Origin: Ralstonia sp. 25mfcol4.1
GTDB taxonomy: Bacteria > Pseudomonadota > Gammaproteobacteria > Burkholderiales > Burkholderiaceae
Length of the DNA: 64,000 nucleotides
NCBI RefSeq assembly: GCF_900104095.1
Contig: NZ_FNJO01000001.1
Coordinates: 124,001-188,000 of the forward strand
Direction of reading: 5' to 3'
Of the stretch, positions 1 to 8,182 are shown one piece after another. The translations under genes were made by a program, and so were the position numbers. Under the pieces are notes generated by a model, which was not told the DNA's origin, did no database searches, and saw nothing but the letters and a program-made list of their open reading frames with translations. The first letter of the stretch is position 1; each line of letters begins with the position of its first letter.

Positions 1-2907
1 GAAATGGTGAAGTTCGGCGACATCTGGCTCGCCCCGAAGCAAGGCACCGATGCCGCGCTGGCCATGGCCATGGGCCACGTAGTGCTCAAGGAATTCCACG
101 CGACCGGCAAGTCATCGTATTTCCGCGATTACGTGAAGCAGTACACCGACATGCCGATGCTGGTGCTGCTGCGCGACCAGGACGGCACGCTGGTGCCCGA
201 CCACTTCCTGCGCGCGTCCCATCTGGACGGCAACCTGGACCAGGCCAACCATCCGGAATGGAAGACGCTGGTGATCGACCAGGCCAGCGGCGAGATCGTG
301 GCACCCAACGGCTCGATCGGTTTCCGCTGGGGCGAGGCCGCGCACGACGACGGCGCCAGGGTGGGCCGCTGGAACCTGGAAATGAAGGATGGCGGCAGCG
401 GCCGGGACATCGACCCGCGCCTGTCGCTGATCGGCCATGAGGACGAAGTGGCCGAAGTGGGCTTCCCCTACTTCGGCGGCGAGCACGACGCGCTGCTGCG
501 CCGTCGCGTGCCGGTGCGCCGGCTGACGCTGGCCGATGGCACCCAGGTGCGCGTGGCCACCGTCTACGACCTGCAGATGGCCAACTACGGCGTCGACCAG
601 GGCCTGGGCGGGCCCAACGTGGCCGCGTCGTTCGACGACGACGTGCCCTACACGCCGGCCTGGCAGGAAAAGCACACCTCCGTGCCACGCCACCTCGTGA
701 TCCAGGTGGCACGCGAGTTCGCCGGCAACGCCGACCGCACACACGGCAAGAGCATGGTGATCGTCGGTGCGGCGCTGAACCACTGGTACCACAACGACAT
801 GATCTACCGCGGCATCATCAACCTGTTGATGATGTGCGGCTGCGTGGGTCAGAGCGGTGGCGGCTGGGCCCACTACGTCGGCCAGGAAAAGCTGCGCCCG
901 CAATTCGGCTGGGCGCCGCTGGCCTTCGGTTCCGACTGGTCGCGCCCGCCGCGCCACATGAACGGCACGTCGTTCTTCTACAACCACACGAGCCAGTGGC
1001 GCCACGAGAAGCTTGGCGTCGGCGAGATCCTGGCGCCGACCGCCGATCACAGGCGCTATGACAACCTGTCGCTGCTGGACCTGAACGCCAAGTCCGAGCG
1101 CATGGGCTGGCTGCCTTCGGCGCCGCAGCTCGGCCGCAACCCGCTGGACGTGGTGGCCGACGCCCGCGCGGCCGGCAAGGACCCGGTCGCCCACACCGTC
1201 GAACAGCTGAAGTCCGGCGCGCTGCAGTTCGCCTGCGACGATCCCGACAACCCGGCCAACTTCCCACGCAACATGTTCGTATGGCGCTCGAACATCCTGG
1301 GCAGCTCGGGCAAGGGACACGAATACTTCCTCAAGTACCTGCTCGGCACCCAGAACGCCGTGTTCGGCGACGAGAACGACGCGATCAAGCCGAGCGAAGT
1401 GAAGGTACGCCCGGCCGCGGAGGGCAAGCTCGACCTGCTGACCGTGCTGGACTTCCGCATGAGCACCACCTGCCTGTACGGCGACATCGTGCTGCCGACG
1501 GCCACCTGGTATGAAAAGGACGACCTGAACACGTCGGACATGCACCCGTTCATCCACCCGCTTTCCGAAGCCGTGCAGCCGCTGTGGGAAAGCAAGACCG
1601 ACTGGGAAATCTACAAGGCCATCGCGAAGAAATTCACCGAGATTGCCGGCCCGTACCTGGGCACGCGCGAGGATCTGGTCTGCACGCCGCTGCTGCACGA
1701 CACCCCGGGCGAACTGGGCCAGCCGTTCGAGCCGAAGGACTGGAAGCATGGCGAGTGCGACCTGATCCCGGGCAAGACCGCCCCGTCGATGACCGTGGTG
1801 GAACGCAACTACGCCGACATCTACAAGAAGTTCACGTCGATCGGGCCGTTGCTGGACAAGCTGGGCAATGGTGGCAAGGGCATCAACTGGGATACGAAGC
1901 ATGAGGTCCGCGAGATCGGCCACCTGAGCAAGACCGTGACCGAGCCGGGCGTCAGCTACGGCCGTCCGCGGCTGGAAACGGCCATCGACGCCGCCGAGAT
2001 GATCCTGACCTTTGCCCCGGAAACCAACGGCCACGTGGCCGTGAAGGCCTGGGACGCGCTGTCGAAGATCACCGGGCGCGACCACACGCACCTGGCCGTG
2101 GGACGCGAGCACGACAAGATCCGGTTCCGCGACGTGCAGGCCCAGCCGCGCAAGATCATCTCCGCCCCGACGTGGTCAGGTCTGGAATCGGAAGACGTCA
2201 GCTACAACGCCGGCTACACCAACGTGCACGAACTGATTCCATGGCGCACGCTGACCGGCCGCCAGCAGTTCTACCAGGACCACCGCTGGATGCTGGACTT
2301 CGGCGAGGGCGCGTGCGTCTACAAGCCGGCCATCGACACCAAGACCGTGAGCCCGATGCTGGGCCGCAAGCCGAACGGCAACCCGGAGCTGGTGCTGAAC
2401 TGGATCACGCCGCACCAGAAGTGGGGCATCCACTCCACCTACTCGGACAACCTGCGCATGCTCACGCTGTCGCGCGGCGGTCCGCACGTCTGGATCTCGG
2501 AAGCCGAGGCCAAGGCCAACGGCATCCGCGACAACGACTGGGTGGAAGTCTTCAACGTCAACGGCACGCTGACCGCCCGGGTGGTGGTGTCGCAGCGGGT
2601 GCCCCAGGGCATGTGCCTGATGTATCACGCGCAGGAAAAAATCGTCAATGTGCCAGGTGCGGAAACCAGCGGCATGCGCGGCGGCATCCATAACTCGGTC
2701 ACGCGCGCCGTGACCAAGCCCACGCACATGATCGGCGGCTACGCGCAGCTGGCCTATGGCTTCAATTACTACGGCACGGTTGGCAGCAATCGCGACGAAT
2801 TCGTGATCCTTCGCAAGATGAACAAGGTGGACTGGCTGGAAGGTCCGCGCAAAGACGAACCCTCCCCCCATAACAAGGCAGAAAAGACTGAAGGAGCATG
2901 GCAATGA
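1..2907 (+). CDS. narG: Respiratory nitrate reductase alpha subunit NarG, C-terminal part (5' end outside window)
   Basis: Catalytic molybdenum (bis-MGD) subunit of the membrane-bound nitrate reductase, reducing nitrate to nitrite on the cytoplasmic face with electrons passed from NarI through NarH. The frame is open from base 1, so only the last 968 codons are present; full NarG proteins are about 1,200-1,250 residues, and the missing part would hold the FeS/Mo N-terminal region. Typical NarG stretches are visible, such as MMCGCVGQSGGGWAHYVGQE, the DIVLPTATWYEKDDLNTSDM region and a C-terminal molydopterin-dinucleotide-binding domain. The stop codon overlaps the preferred narH start (ATGA), indicating translational coupling in a narGHJI operon. 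Family identity is near certain. Confidence 0.97.
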   Translation, partial: EMVKFGDIWLAPKQGTDAALAMAMGHVVLKEFHATGKSSYFRDYVKQYTDMPMLVLLRDQDGTLVPDHFLRASHLDGNLDQANHPEWKTLVIDQASGEIVAPNGSIGFRWGEAAHDDGARVGRWNLEMKDGGSGRDIDPRLSLIGHEDEVAEVGFPYFGGEHDALLRRRVPVRRLTLADGTQVRVATVYDLQMANYGVDQGLGGPNVAASFDDDVPYTPAWQEKHTSVPRHLVIQVAREFAGNADRTHGKSMVIVGAALNHWYHNDMIYRGIINLLMMCGCVGQSGGGWAHYVGQEKLRPQFGWAPLAFGSDWSRPPRHMNGTSFFYNHTSQWRHEKLGVGEILAPTADHRRYDNLSLLDLNAKSERMGWLPSAPQLGRNPLDVVADARAAGKDPVAHTVEQLKSGALQFACDDPDNPANFPRNMFVWRSNILGSSGKGHEYFLKYLLGTQNAVFGDENDAIKPSEVKVRPAAEGKLDLLTVLDFRMSTTCLYGDIVLPTATWYEKDDLNTSDMHPFIHPLSEAVQPLWESKTDWEIYKAIAKKFTEIAGPYLGTREDLVCTPLLHDTPGELGQPFEPKDWKHGECDLIPGKTAPSMTVVERNYADIYKKFTSIGPLLDKLGNGGKGINWDTKHEVREIGHLSKTVTEPGVSYGRPRLETAIDAAEMILTFAPETNGHVAVKAWDALSKITGRDHTHLAVGREHDKIRFRDVQAQPRKIISAPTWSGLESEDVSYNAGYTNVHELIPWRTLTGRQQFYQDHRWMLDFGEGACVYKPAIDTKTVSPMLGRKPNGNPELVLNWITPHQKWGIHSTYSDNLRMLTLSRGGPHVWISEAEAKANGIRDNDWVEVFNVNGTLTARVVVSQRVPQGMCLMYHAQEKIVNVPGAETSGMRGGIHNSVTRAVTKPTHMIGGYAQLAYGFNYYGTVGSNRDEFVILRKMNKVDWLEGPRKDEPSPHNKAEKTEGAWQ

Positions 2908-4454
2908 AGATCCGCGCTCAAGTGGCCATGGTGCTGAACCTCGACAAGTGCATCGGCTGCCATACCTGCTCCGTGACCTGCAAGAACGTCTGGACCAGCC
3001 GCGAAGGCGTGGAATACGCCTGGTTCAACAACGTCGAGACCAAGCCCGGCATCGGCTTTCCGAAGGAATGGGAAAACCAGGACAAGTGGAACGGTGGCTG
3101 GAAGCGCAATGCCGACGGCAGCCTGACCCCGCGCCAGGGTGGCAAGGGGAAGATCCTGTCGAACATGTTCGCCAACCCGAACCTGCCGCAGATCGACGAA
3201 TACTACGAGCCGTTCACGTACGACTACGAACACCTGCAGAAGGCCCCGCTGGTGGAAACCCCGCCGACCGCGCGCCCCGTCTCGGCCATCACCGGCCAGA
3301 AGATGGAGAAGATCGAATGGGGCCCGAACTGGGAGGACGACCTGGGCGGCGAATTCAACTCGCGCAGCCGCGACAAGCTGTTCGACGACATCCAGAAGGA
3401 CATGTACTCGACCTTCGAGAACACGTTCATGATGTACCTGCCGCGCCTGTGCGAACACTGCCTGAACCCGACCTGCGTGGCGTCGTGCCCCTCGGGGTCG
3501 GTCTACAAGCGCGAGGAAGACGGCATCGTGCTGGTGGATCAGGACAAGTGCCGCGGCTGGCGCATGTGCATCTCCGGCTGCCCGTACAAGAAGATCTATT
3601 TCAACTGGCAGAGCGGCAAGGCCGAGAAGTGCGTGTTCTGTTATCCACGCATCGAGGCCGGCCAGCCGACGGTCTGCTCCGAAACCTGCGTGGGCCGCAT
3701 CCGCTATCTGGGCGTGATGCTGTACGACGCCGACCGCATCGAACAGGCTGCCTCGGTGGCCGATGAACGGGACCTGTACCAGTCGCAGCTCGACCTCTTC
3801 CTGGACCCGAACGATGCGGCCGTGCAGGCCGAGGCGCTGCGCCAGGGCATTGCCCAGAGCTGGATCGATGCCGCGCGCAAGTCGCCGGTCTACAAGATGG
3901 CCGTCGAATGGAAGGTGGCCTTCCCGCTGCATCCGGAATACCGCACGCTGCCGATGGTCTGGTATATCCCGCCGCTCTCCCCCATCCAGTCGGCTGCCGA
4001 GGCCGGCTTCATGGGCATGAACGGCGTGATCCCCGACGTCAAGAGCCTGCGCATCCCCGTGAAGTACCTGGCCAACCTGCTGACCGCCGGCGATGTCATC
4101 CCGGTGCTTGGCGCGCTCGAAAAGATGCTGGCCATGCGTGCCTACAAGCGCGGCCAGAACGTGGATGGCATCGAGGACCTGGCCGTGCTCGAACAGGTGG
4201 GCCTGACGCCTGCGCAGGTCGAGGACATGTACCAGACCATGGCCATCGCCAACTATGAGGACCGTTTCGTGGTGCCGTCGTCGCACAAGGAAATGTCCGA
4301 GGACAGCTTCGACGAGAAAGGCAGCTGCGGCTTCAGCTTCGGCAACGGCTGCTCGGGCGGCACATCGGACGGCACGCTGTTCGGCCGCAAGAAGCCGCAG
4401 CCCGAAGTGGCCTATGCCAACCTGCCGCGCTCGCGCAAGGCGCTGGCTACCTGA
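2904..4454 (+). CDS. narH: Respiratory nitrate reductase beta subunit NarH
   Basis: Iron-sulfur electron-transfer subunit carrying electrons from cytochrome b NarI to NarG. Ferredoxin-like cysteine motifs are visible near the N-terminus (CIGCHTCSVTC), in the middle (CEHCLNPTCVASCPSG) and at CRGWRMCISGC, where a tryptophan replaces one cysteine as is normal for the 3Fe-4S cluster of NarH; a fourth set starts at CVFCYPR. Length (516 residues) matches the family. The ATG at 2904 is chosen over the in-frame ATG at 2898 because AAGGAG at 2891-2896 is spaced correctly only for 2904, and that ATG overlaps the narG stop as ATGA. Located on the cytoplasmic side of the membrane. Confidence 0.97.
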   Translation: MKIRAQVAMVLNLDKCIGCHTCSVTCKNVWTSREGVEYAWFNNVETKPGIGFPKEWENQDKWNGGWKRNADGSLTPRQGGKGKILSNMFANPNLPQIDEYYEPFTYDYEHLQKAPLVETPPTARPVSAITGQKMEKIEWGPNWEDDLGGEFNSRSRDKLFDDIQKDMYSTFENTFMMYLPRLCEHCLNPTCVASCPSGSVYKREEDGIVLVDQDKCRGWRMCISGCPYKKIYFNWQSGKAEKCVFCYPRIEAGQPTVCSETCVGRIRYLGVMLYDADRIEQAASVADERDLYQSQLDLFLDPNDAAVQAEALRQGIAQSWIDAARKSPVYKMAVEWKVAFPLHPEYRTLPMVWYIPPLSPIQSAAEAGFMGMNGVIPDVKSLRIPVKYLANLLTAGDVIPVLGALEKMLAMRAYKRGQNVDGIEDLAVLEQVGLTPAQVEDMYQTMAIANYEDRFVVPSSHKEMSEDSFDEKGSCGFSFGNGCSGGTSDGTLFGRKKPQPEVAYANLPRSRKALAT

Positions 4455-4472
4455 CCGAACCCGGAGAACGCT

Positions 4473-5159
4473 ATGACTATCCATCGAGTGCTGAGCGCCA
4501 TGCTCAGCTATCCGGACCAGGGGCTGATTGACGCCATGGCCGATATCGACACCGCCCTGGCCGAATGGCCACAGGCGCGCGACATGCTTGCGCCGTTGAC
4601 CGAGGCGCTGCGCCGGGAACCGCTGATCCGACTGCAGGAAAACTACGTGGCCACGTTTGACCGCAATCCGGCGCATTCGCTGCACCTGTTCGAGCATGTG
4701 CACGGCGAAAGCCGCGATCGCGGCCAGGCGATGGTGGACCTGCTGGAGGAATACCGGCGCGACGGCTTCGACCTGACCACCGCCGAACTGCCGGACTATG
4801 TGCCGCTGTTCCTGGAATACCTGGGCGCCCTGGCCATGGACGGCAAGGAAGCGCGCGCCGAGCAGCTGCTGGGCGACGCCATCCACGTGCTGGCCGCCAT
4901 TGGGGACCGCCTGGCCCGCAGCGAGAGCCCGTACGCCGCCGTATTCCGGACACTGCGCACGCTGACGGACGTGCAGCCGCAGCCTCAGGAAGAACTACCC
5001 GTGCGCGACATGGACGAGGCGATGGAGACATTCGGCCCCGGCTCGGATGGCGTGGAGCCGTTGCTGGCCCGCAAGCCCGACGTCGAGACGGTGCACTTCT
5101 ACAAGCGGGACGCCGCGGCCGCCGCGCGCGGCATGCCGTCAGCCATCAACCCCTGCTAA
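4473..5159 (+). CDS. narJ: Nitrate reductase molybdenum cofactor assembly chaperone NarJ
   Basis: System-specific chaperone of the TorD/DmsD/NarJ family that binds apo-NarG and lets the molybdenum cofactor be inserted before membrane attachment; it is not part of the final enzyme. The 228-residue protein begins MTIHRVLSAMLSYPDQGLID and has the family hallmark near ELPDYVPLFLEYLGALA, plus an acidic C-terminal half. It lies 18 bases after narH and 15 bases before narI, preceded by a CCGGAGAACGCT ribosome-binding region. Position and sequence make the identity firm. Confidence 0.95.
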   Translation: MTIHRVLSAMLSYPDQGLIDAMADIDTALAEWPQARDMLAPLTEALRREPLIRLQENYVATFDRNPAHSLHLFEHVHGESRDRGQAMVDLLEEYRRDGFDLTTAELPDYVPLFLEYLGALAMDGKEARAEQLLGDAIHVLAAIGDRLARSESPYAAVFRTLRTLTDVQPQPQEELPVRDMDEAMETFGPGSDGVEPLLARKPDVETVHFYKRDAAAAARGMPSAINPC

Positions 5160-5174
5160 CCGAGGACCCTCACC

Positions 5175-5858
5175 ATGAATCTGGTCCATCAATTCCTGTT
5201 CGGGATCTACCCGTATGTCGCCGCCGCCATCTTCCTGTTCGGCAGCCTGGCGCGCTTCGAGCGCGAGCAGTACACATGGAAATCGGACAGTTCGCAGGTG
5301 CTGTACCGCGGCAACCTGCGCACGGGCAACATCCTGTTCCATGTCGGCATCCTCGGCCTGTTCTTCGGCCATATGGCCGGCCTGCTCACGCCGGTAGCGG
5401 TGTGGGACGCGCTGGGCGTGTCGCATAGCCTCAAGCAGGCCGTGGCCATGACAGCCGGCGGCGTGATGGGCACCATGTGCCTGGCCGGGCTGCTGATCCT
5501 GCTGCACCGCCGTCTGACCAACGCCCGCGTGTCGGCCGTCACCCGTACGGGTGACAAGGTGCTGCTGCTCTGGCTGCTGGTCACGCTGCTGCTGGGTCTG
5601 TCCACCATCTTTGCGTCGGCCAGCCACATGGACGGCCACATGATGGTGCAGCTGATGACCTGGGCCCAGCACATCGTCACGCTGCGTGGCGATGCCGCAA
5701 GCTACGTGGCCGACGCACCGCTGGTTTTCAAGGCGCATCTCTTCATGGGGATTTCGCTGTTCGCGATCTTCCCGTTCACCCGGCTGGTGCATGTATGGAG
5801 CGGCTTTGCATCGGTGAGCTATCTCGGGCGCGCCTGGCAACTGGTGCGCAGCCGGTAA
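5175..5858 (+). CDS. narI: Respiratory nitrate reductase gamma subunit NarI (cytochrome b)
   Basis: Diheme b-type membrane anchor that oxidises quinol and feeds electrons to NarH. At 227 residues it matches the family, with five hydrophobic helices beginning at about residues 5-22 and 50-70. Histidines that could ligand heme are seen in LFHVGILGLFFGHMAG and later in WAQHIVTL and RLVHVW. It starts after GAGGACCCTCACC and is the last classical gene of narGHJI. The next gene starts only 9 bases after the stop, so the transcript probably continues into the carbonic anhydrase gene. Confidence 0.96.
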   Translation: MNLVHQFLFGIYPYVAAAIFLFGSLARFEREQYTWKSDSSQVLYRGNLRTGNILFHVGILGLFFGHMAGLLTPVAVWDALGVSHSLKQAVAMTAGGVMGTMCLAGLLILLHRRLTNARVSAVTRTGDKVLLLWLLVTLLLGLSTIFASASHMDGHMMVQLMTWAQHIVTLRGDAASYVADAPLVFKAHLFMGISLFAIFPFTRLVHVWSGFASVSYLGRAWQLVRSR

Positions 5859-5867
5859 GGCATCGCC

Positions 5868-6587
5868 ATGCATACGATCGAGCGCCTCCTGAAAGGGTTC
5901 GAACGTTTCCAGCAGCATTACTTCGAGGATGCGCCGGCGCTGTTCGATGCGCTGCGCGCCGGACAGCATCCTCAGACCCTGCTGATTGGATGCAGCGATT
6001 CCCGCGTGGACCCCGGACTGCTGCTCGGCAGCGATCCGGGTGATCTCTTCACTGTCAGAAATGTCGCAAACCTGGTGCCACCGTGTAGCGAAACGGAGAC
6101 TGGACGGCTCCACGGCGTATCGGCGGCCATCCAATTTGCGGTAGAGCAACTGCGCGTCGCCAGAATTATTGTCATGGGTCATAGCGGATGCGGCGGAATT
6201 CGCGCATTGTTGGCGCGGCCCGAGGCTGAGGGCGACACGGCACCGGCGCGTGCCGGCCAGGATTTCATTGGTCCCTGGGTGCGCATTGCGGCACCCGCCC
6301 GCCGGCTGGTGGAGCAGACCATGCCAGACGCAAGTGCTGAGCAACGTCAGCATGCCTGTGAACAGGCGTCGATCCTGGTGTCGCTACGCAACCTCGAGTC
6401 GTTCCCGTTCGTGCGCGCCGCGTGCGAGCGCGGCGAACTGACATTGCATGGCTGGTATTTCGATATTGCCGCCGGCGCGCTGCTCGCTTACTCGGACCGC
6501 GCCGACAGCTTCCTGCCACTGGTTTGCCCGCTGCCCGACGCCCCCGTATGCGAAGTTCGTCACACCGTCACTACCGTTCGCCCCTGA
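5868..6587 (+). CDS. Beta-class carbonic anhydrase
   Basis: Zinc enzyme interconverting CO2 and bicarbonate. The beta-class zinc ligands are visible: Cys42 and Asp44-Arg46 in CSDSRVDP and His105/Cys108 in HSGCGG. The 239-residue length is normal and there is no signal peptide, so it should be cytoplasmic. It follows narI by 9 bases and precedes the DGC-domain gene by 4 bases, so it looks co-transcribed with the nitrate reductase. A carbonic anhydrase is not a standard nar operon member. A role in bicarbonate supply or pH balance during anaerobic nitrate respiration is inference. Confidence 0.93.
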   Translation: MHTIERLLKGFERFQQHYFEDAPALFDALRAGQHPQTLLIGCSDSRVDPGLLLGSDPGDLFTVRNVANLVPPCSETETGRLHGVSAAIQFAVEQLRVARIIVMGHSGCGGIRALLARPEAEGDTAPARAGQDFIGPWVRIAAPARRLVEQTMPDASAEQRQHACEQASILVSLRNLESFPFVRAACERGELTLHGWYFDIAAGALLAYSDRADSFLPLVCPLPDAPVCEVRHTVTTVRP

Positions 6588-6591
6588 TGCA

Positions 6592-6969
6592 ATGAGTCTG
6601 TCGCCCTCTTCTGCCCTGCCACTGGTCTACGCCTGCTCCGGCTGCTCCAGTGTCGCCCAGCTCGCCAACCAGTTTGCCGTGCGCCTGGACCGCAGCGGCC
6701 GGGCGGAGATGTCCTGCATCAGCGGCGTGGGCGGCGGCGTCCCGGCGCTGATGCGCGTGGCGAGATCCGGGCGGCCCATCCTGGCACTCGATGGCTGTCC
6801 GCTGGCCTGCGTCAAGGCATGCCTGGCATCGGCGGGCGTCACGCCGACCCGTCACCTGGTCCTGAACCGGTTGGGTGCCACCAAGCGCCAGCACGGCGCA
6901 TGCACCGACGATGAAGAGGCGGCCACCTGGGCCGTCGTTGAAAAAACACTATCCGGAATGGACTCATGA
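6592..6969 (+). CDS. DGC-domain putative zinc-binding protein
   Basis: Small 125-residue protein matching the DGC family of putative zinc-binding proteins, named for a conserved Asp-Gly-Cys motif (here residues 67-69, in LDGCPLACVKACL). Cysteines stand at about 15, 18, 42, 69, 73, 77 and 104, enough for a metal site. The start at 6592 was chosen because it gives the conserved N-terminus (YACSGCSS); the same frame is open further upstream but only overlaps the carbonic anhydrase gene. Its stop overlaps the start of the next gene. The molecular role of the family is not known to me; the association with nitrate/flavoprotein genes is context only. Confidence 0.85.
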   Translation: MSLSPSSALPLVYACSGCSSVAQLANQFAVRLDRSGRAEMSCISGVGGGVPALMRVARSGRPILALDGCPLACVKACLASAGVTPTRHLVLNRLGATKRQHGACTDDEEAATWAVVEKTLSGMDS

Positions 6970-8144
6970 CAGAACACTGGCTGAAACTCGCTGGACGGCG
7001 GCTGCTGCCGCTCGTCCAGGGCGGCATGGGCATCGGCATCTCCGCTCATCGCCTGGCTGGCACCGTGGCCGCCAACAACGGCGTCGGCACCATTGCCAGC
7101 ATCGACCTGCGGCACCATCACGAGGACCTGATGGCACGGACACGCGGGACACATGACAAGGAAAAAATCGAGGCGGCGAACCGTGTGGCGCTCGATCGTG
7201 AAATCCGGGCCGCGCGTGCGCTGTCGGCGGGCCGCGGGCTGATCGCCGTAAACGTCATGAAAGCCGTGGGCTCCCACGCCCAGCTGGTGCGGCAAGCCTG
7301 CGAGAGCGGCGCCGACGCCATCGTCATGGGCGCCGTGCTGCCGCTCGACCTGCCCGAACTGGCGGCCGATCATCCGAAGGTCGCCCTGATCCCGATCCTG
7401 TCCGAAACGCGTGGCATTGGCCTGGTGCTCCGCCGGTGGATGAAAAAGGGCCGTCTGCCCGACGCGATCGTGATCGAGCATCCGGCGCACGCCGGCGGCC
7501 ATCTTGGCGCCGCCACCATCGAGGATCTTGGCAACGACCGATTTTCGTTCGCCCGCGTGCTGACCGAATGCCGCGAACTGTTCCAGACGCTGGGACTGGC
7601 CTGGGACAGCATTCCGCTGATCCTCGCTGGCGGCATCAATACCCATGAGAAGGTGCGCCACTGGCTCGGCGAAGGCGCGTCGGCCGTGCAACTGGGCACC
7701 GCATTCGCCGTGACCGACGAATGCGATGCCCATCCGGACTTCAAGCAGGTGCTGGCCACCGCCACGCCGGAAACCCTGCGCGAATTCACCAGCGTGGCCG
7801 GGCTTCCGGCGCGCGCCGTGCTGACCCCATGGCTATCGCGCTATCTGTCGAGCGAAAGCCGGCTGCAACGTCGCGCCAAGCCGCGAGCCTGCCTGGAGGG
7901 CTTCGACTGCCTGCAGGCATGCGGACTGCGGGATGGCGTGGCCAAGATCGGCCAGTTCTGCATCGACCTGAAACTTGCGCAAGCCGTGCGCGGCGATGTG
8001 GAACGGGGCCTGTTCTTCCGTGGCAAGGGCAAGCTGCCATTTGGCGAAGCCATCCGGCCCGTGGCCGAGCTGATGCACTATCTGCTGACCGGCGAAAAAC
8101 CCGCCGCGCTGGCGCCGGCGCCGGTCGCCGTTGCTGCGGCTTGA
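6966..8144 (+). CDS. Nitronate monooxygenase-like (NPD family) FMN-dependent oxidoreductase
   Basis: TIM-barrel flavoprotein of the 2-nitropropane dioxygenase/nitronate monooxygenase family, which oxidises alkyl nitronates; many relatives are NAD(P)H-dependent flavin oxidoreductases of unknown substrate. Seen: the N-terminal LPLVQGGMGIGIS, the EHPAHAGGHLG motif at about 171-181, and AGGINT at 221-226 for phosphate binding. Past about residue 300 there is a cysteine group (C309, C315, C319, C332) in RACLEGFDCLQACG...FC that could bind Fe-S or zinc. It overlaps the DGC gene by 4 bases (ATGA), so the two are translationally coupled. Removal of reactive nitro compounds during nitrate respiration is plausible but unproven. 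Confidence 0.82.
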   Translation: MTEHWLKLAGRRLLPLVQGGMGIGISAHRLAGTVAANNGVGTIASIDLRHHHEDLMARTRGTHDKEKIEAANRVALDREIRAARALSAGRGLIAVNVMKAVGSHAQLVRQACESGADAIVMGAVLPLDLPELAADHPKVALIPILSETRGIGLVLRRWMKKGRLPDAIVIEHPAHAGGHLGAATIEDLGNDRFSFARVLTECRELFQTLGLAWDSIPLILAGGINTHEKVRHWLGEGASAVQLGTAFAVTDECDAHPDFKQVLATATPETLREFTSVAGLPARAVLTPWLSRYLSSESRLQRRAKPRACLEGFDCLQACGLRDGVAKIGQFCIDLKLAQAVRGDVERGLFFRGKGKLPFGEAIRPVAELMHYLLTGEKPAALAPAPVAVAAA

Positions 8145-8182
8145 CGGCAAACGGCCGTTCCCTTTCCTTCCCTCTCTTTCAT

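Noticed and set aside
112-2112. Open reading frame of 666 codons antisense to narG
   Set aside because: GC-rich shadow frame: repetitive His/Arg/Ala/Gln composition, no domain, and the opposite strand encodes a conserved narG.
2769-4886. Long antisense frame over narH and narJ
   Set aside because: Same composition bias and no recognisable motif; narH and narJ on the plus strand are certain.
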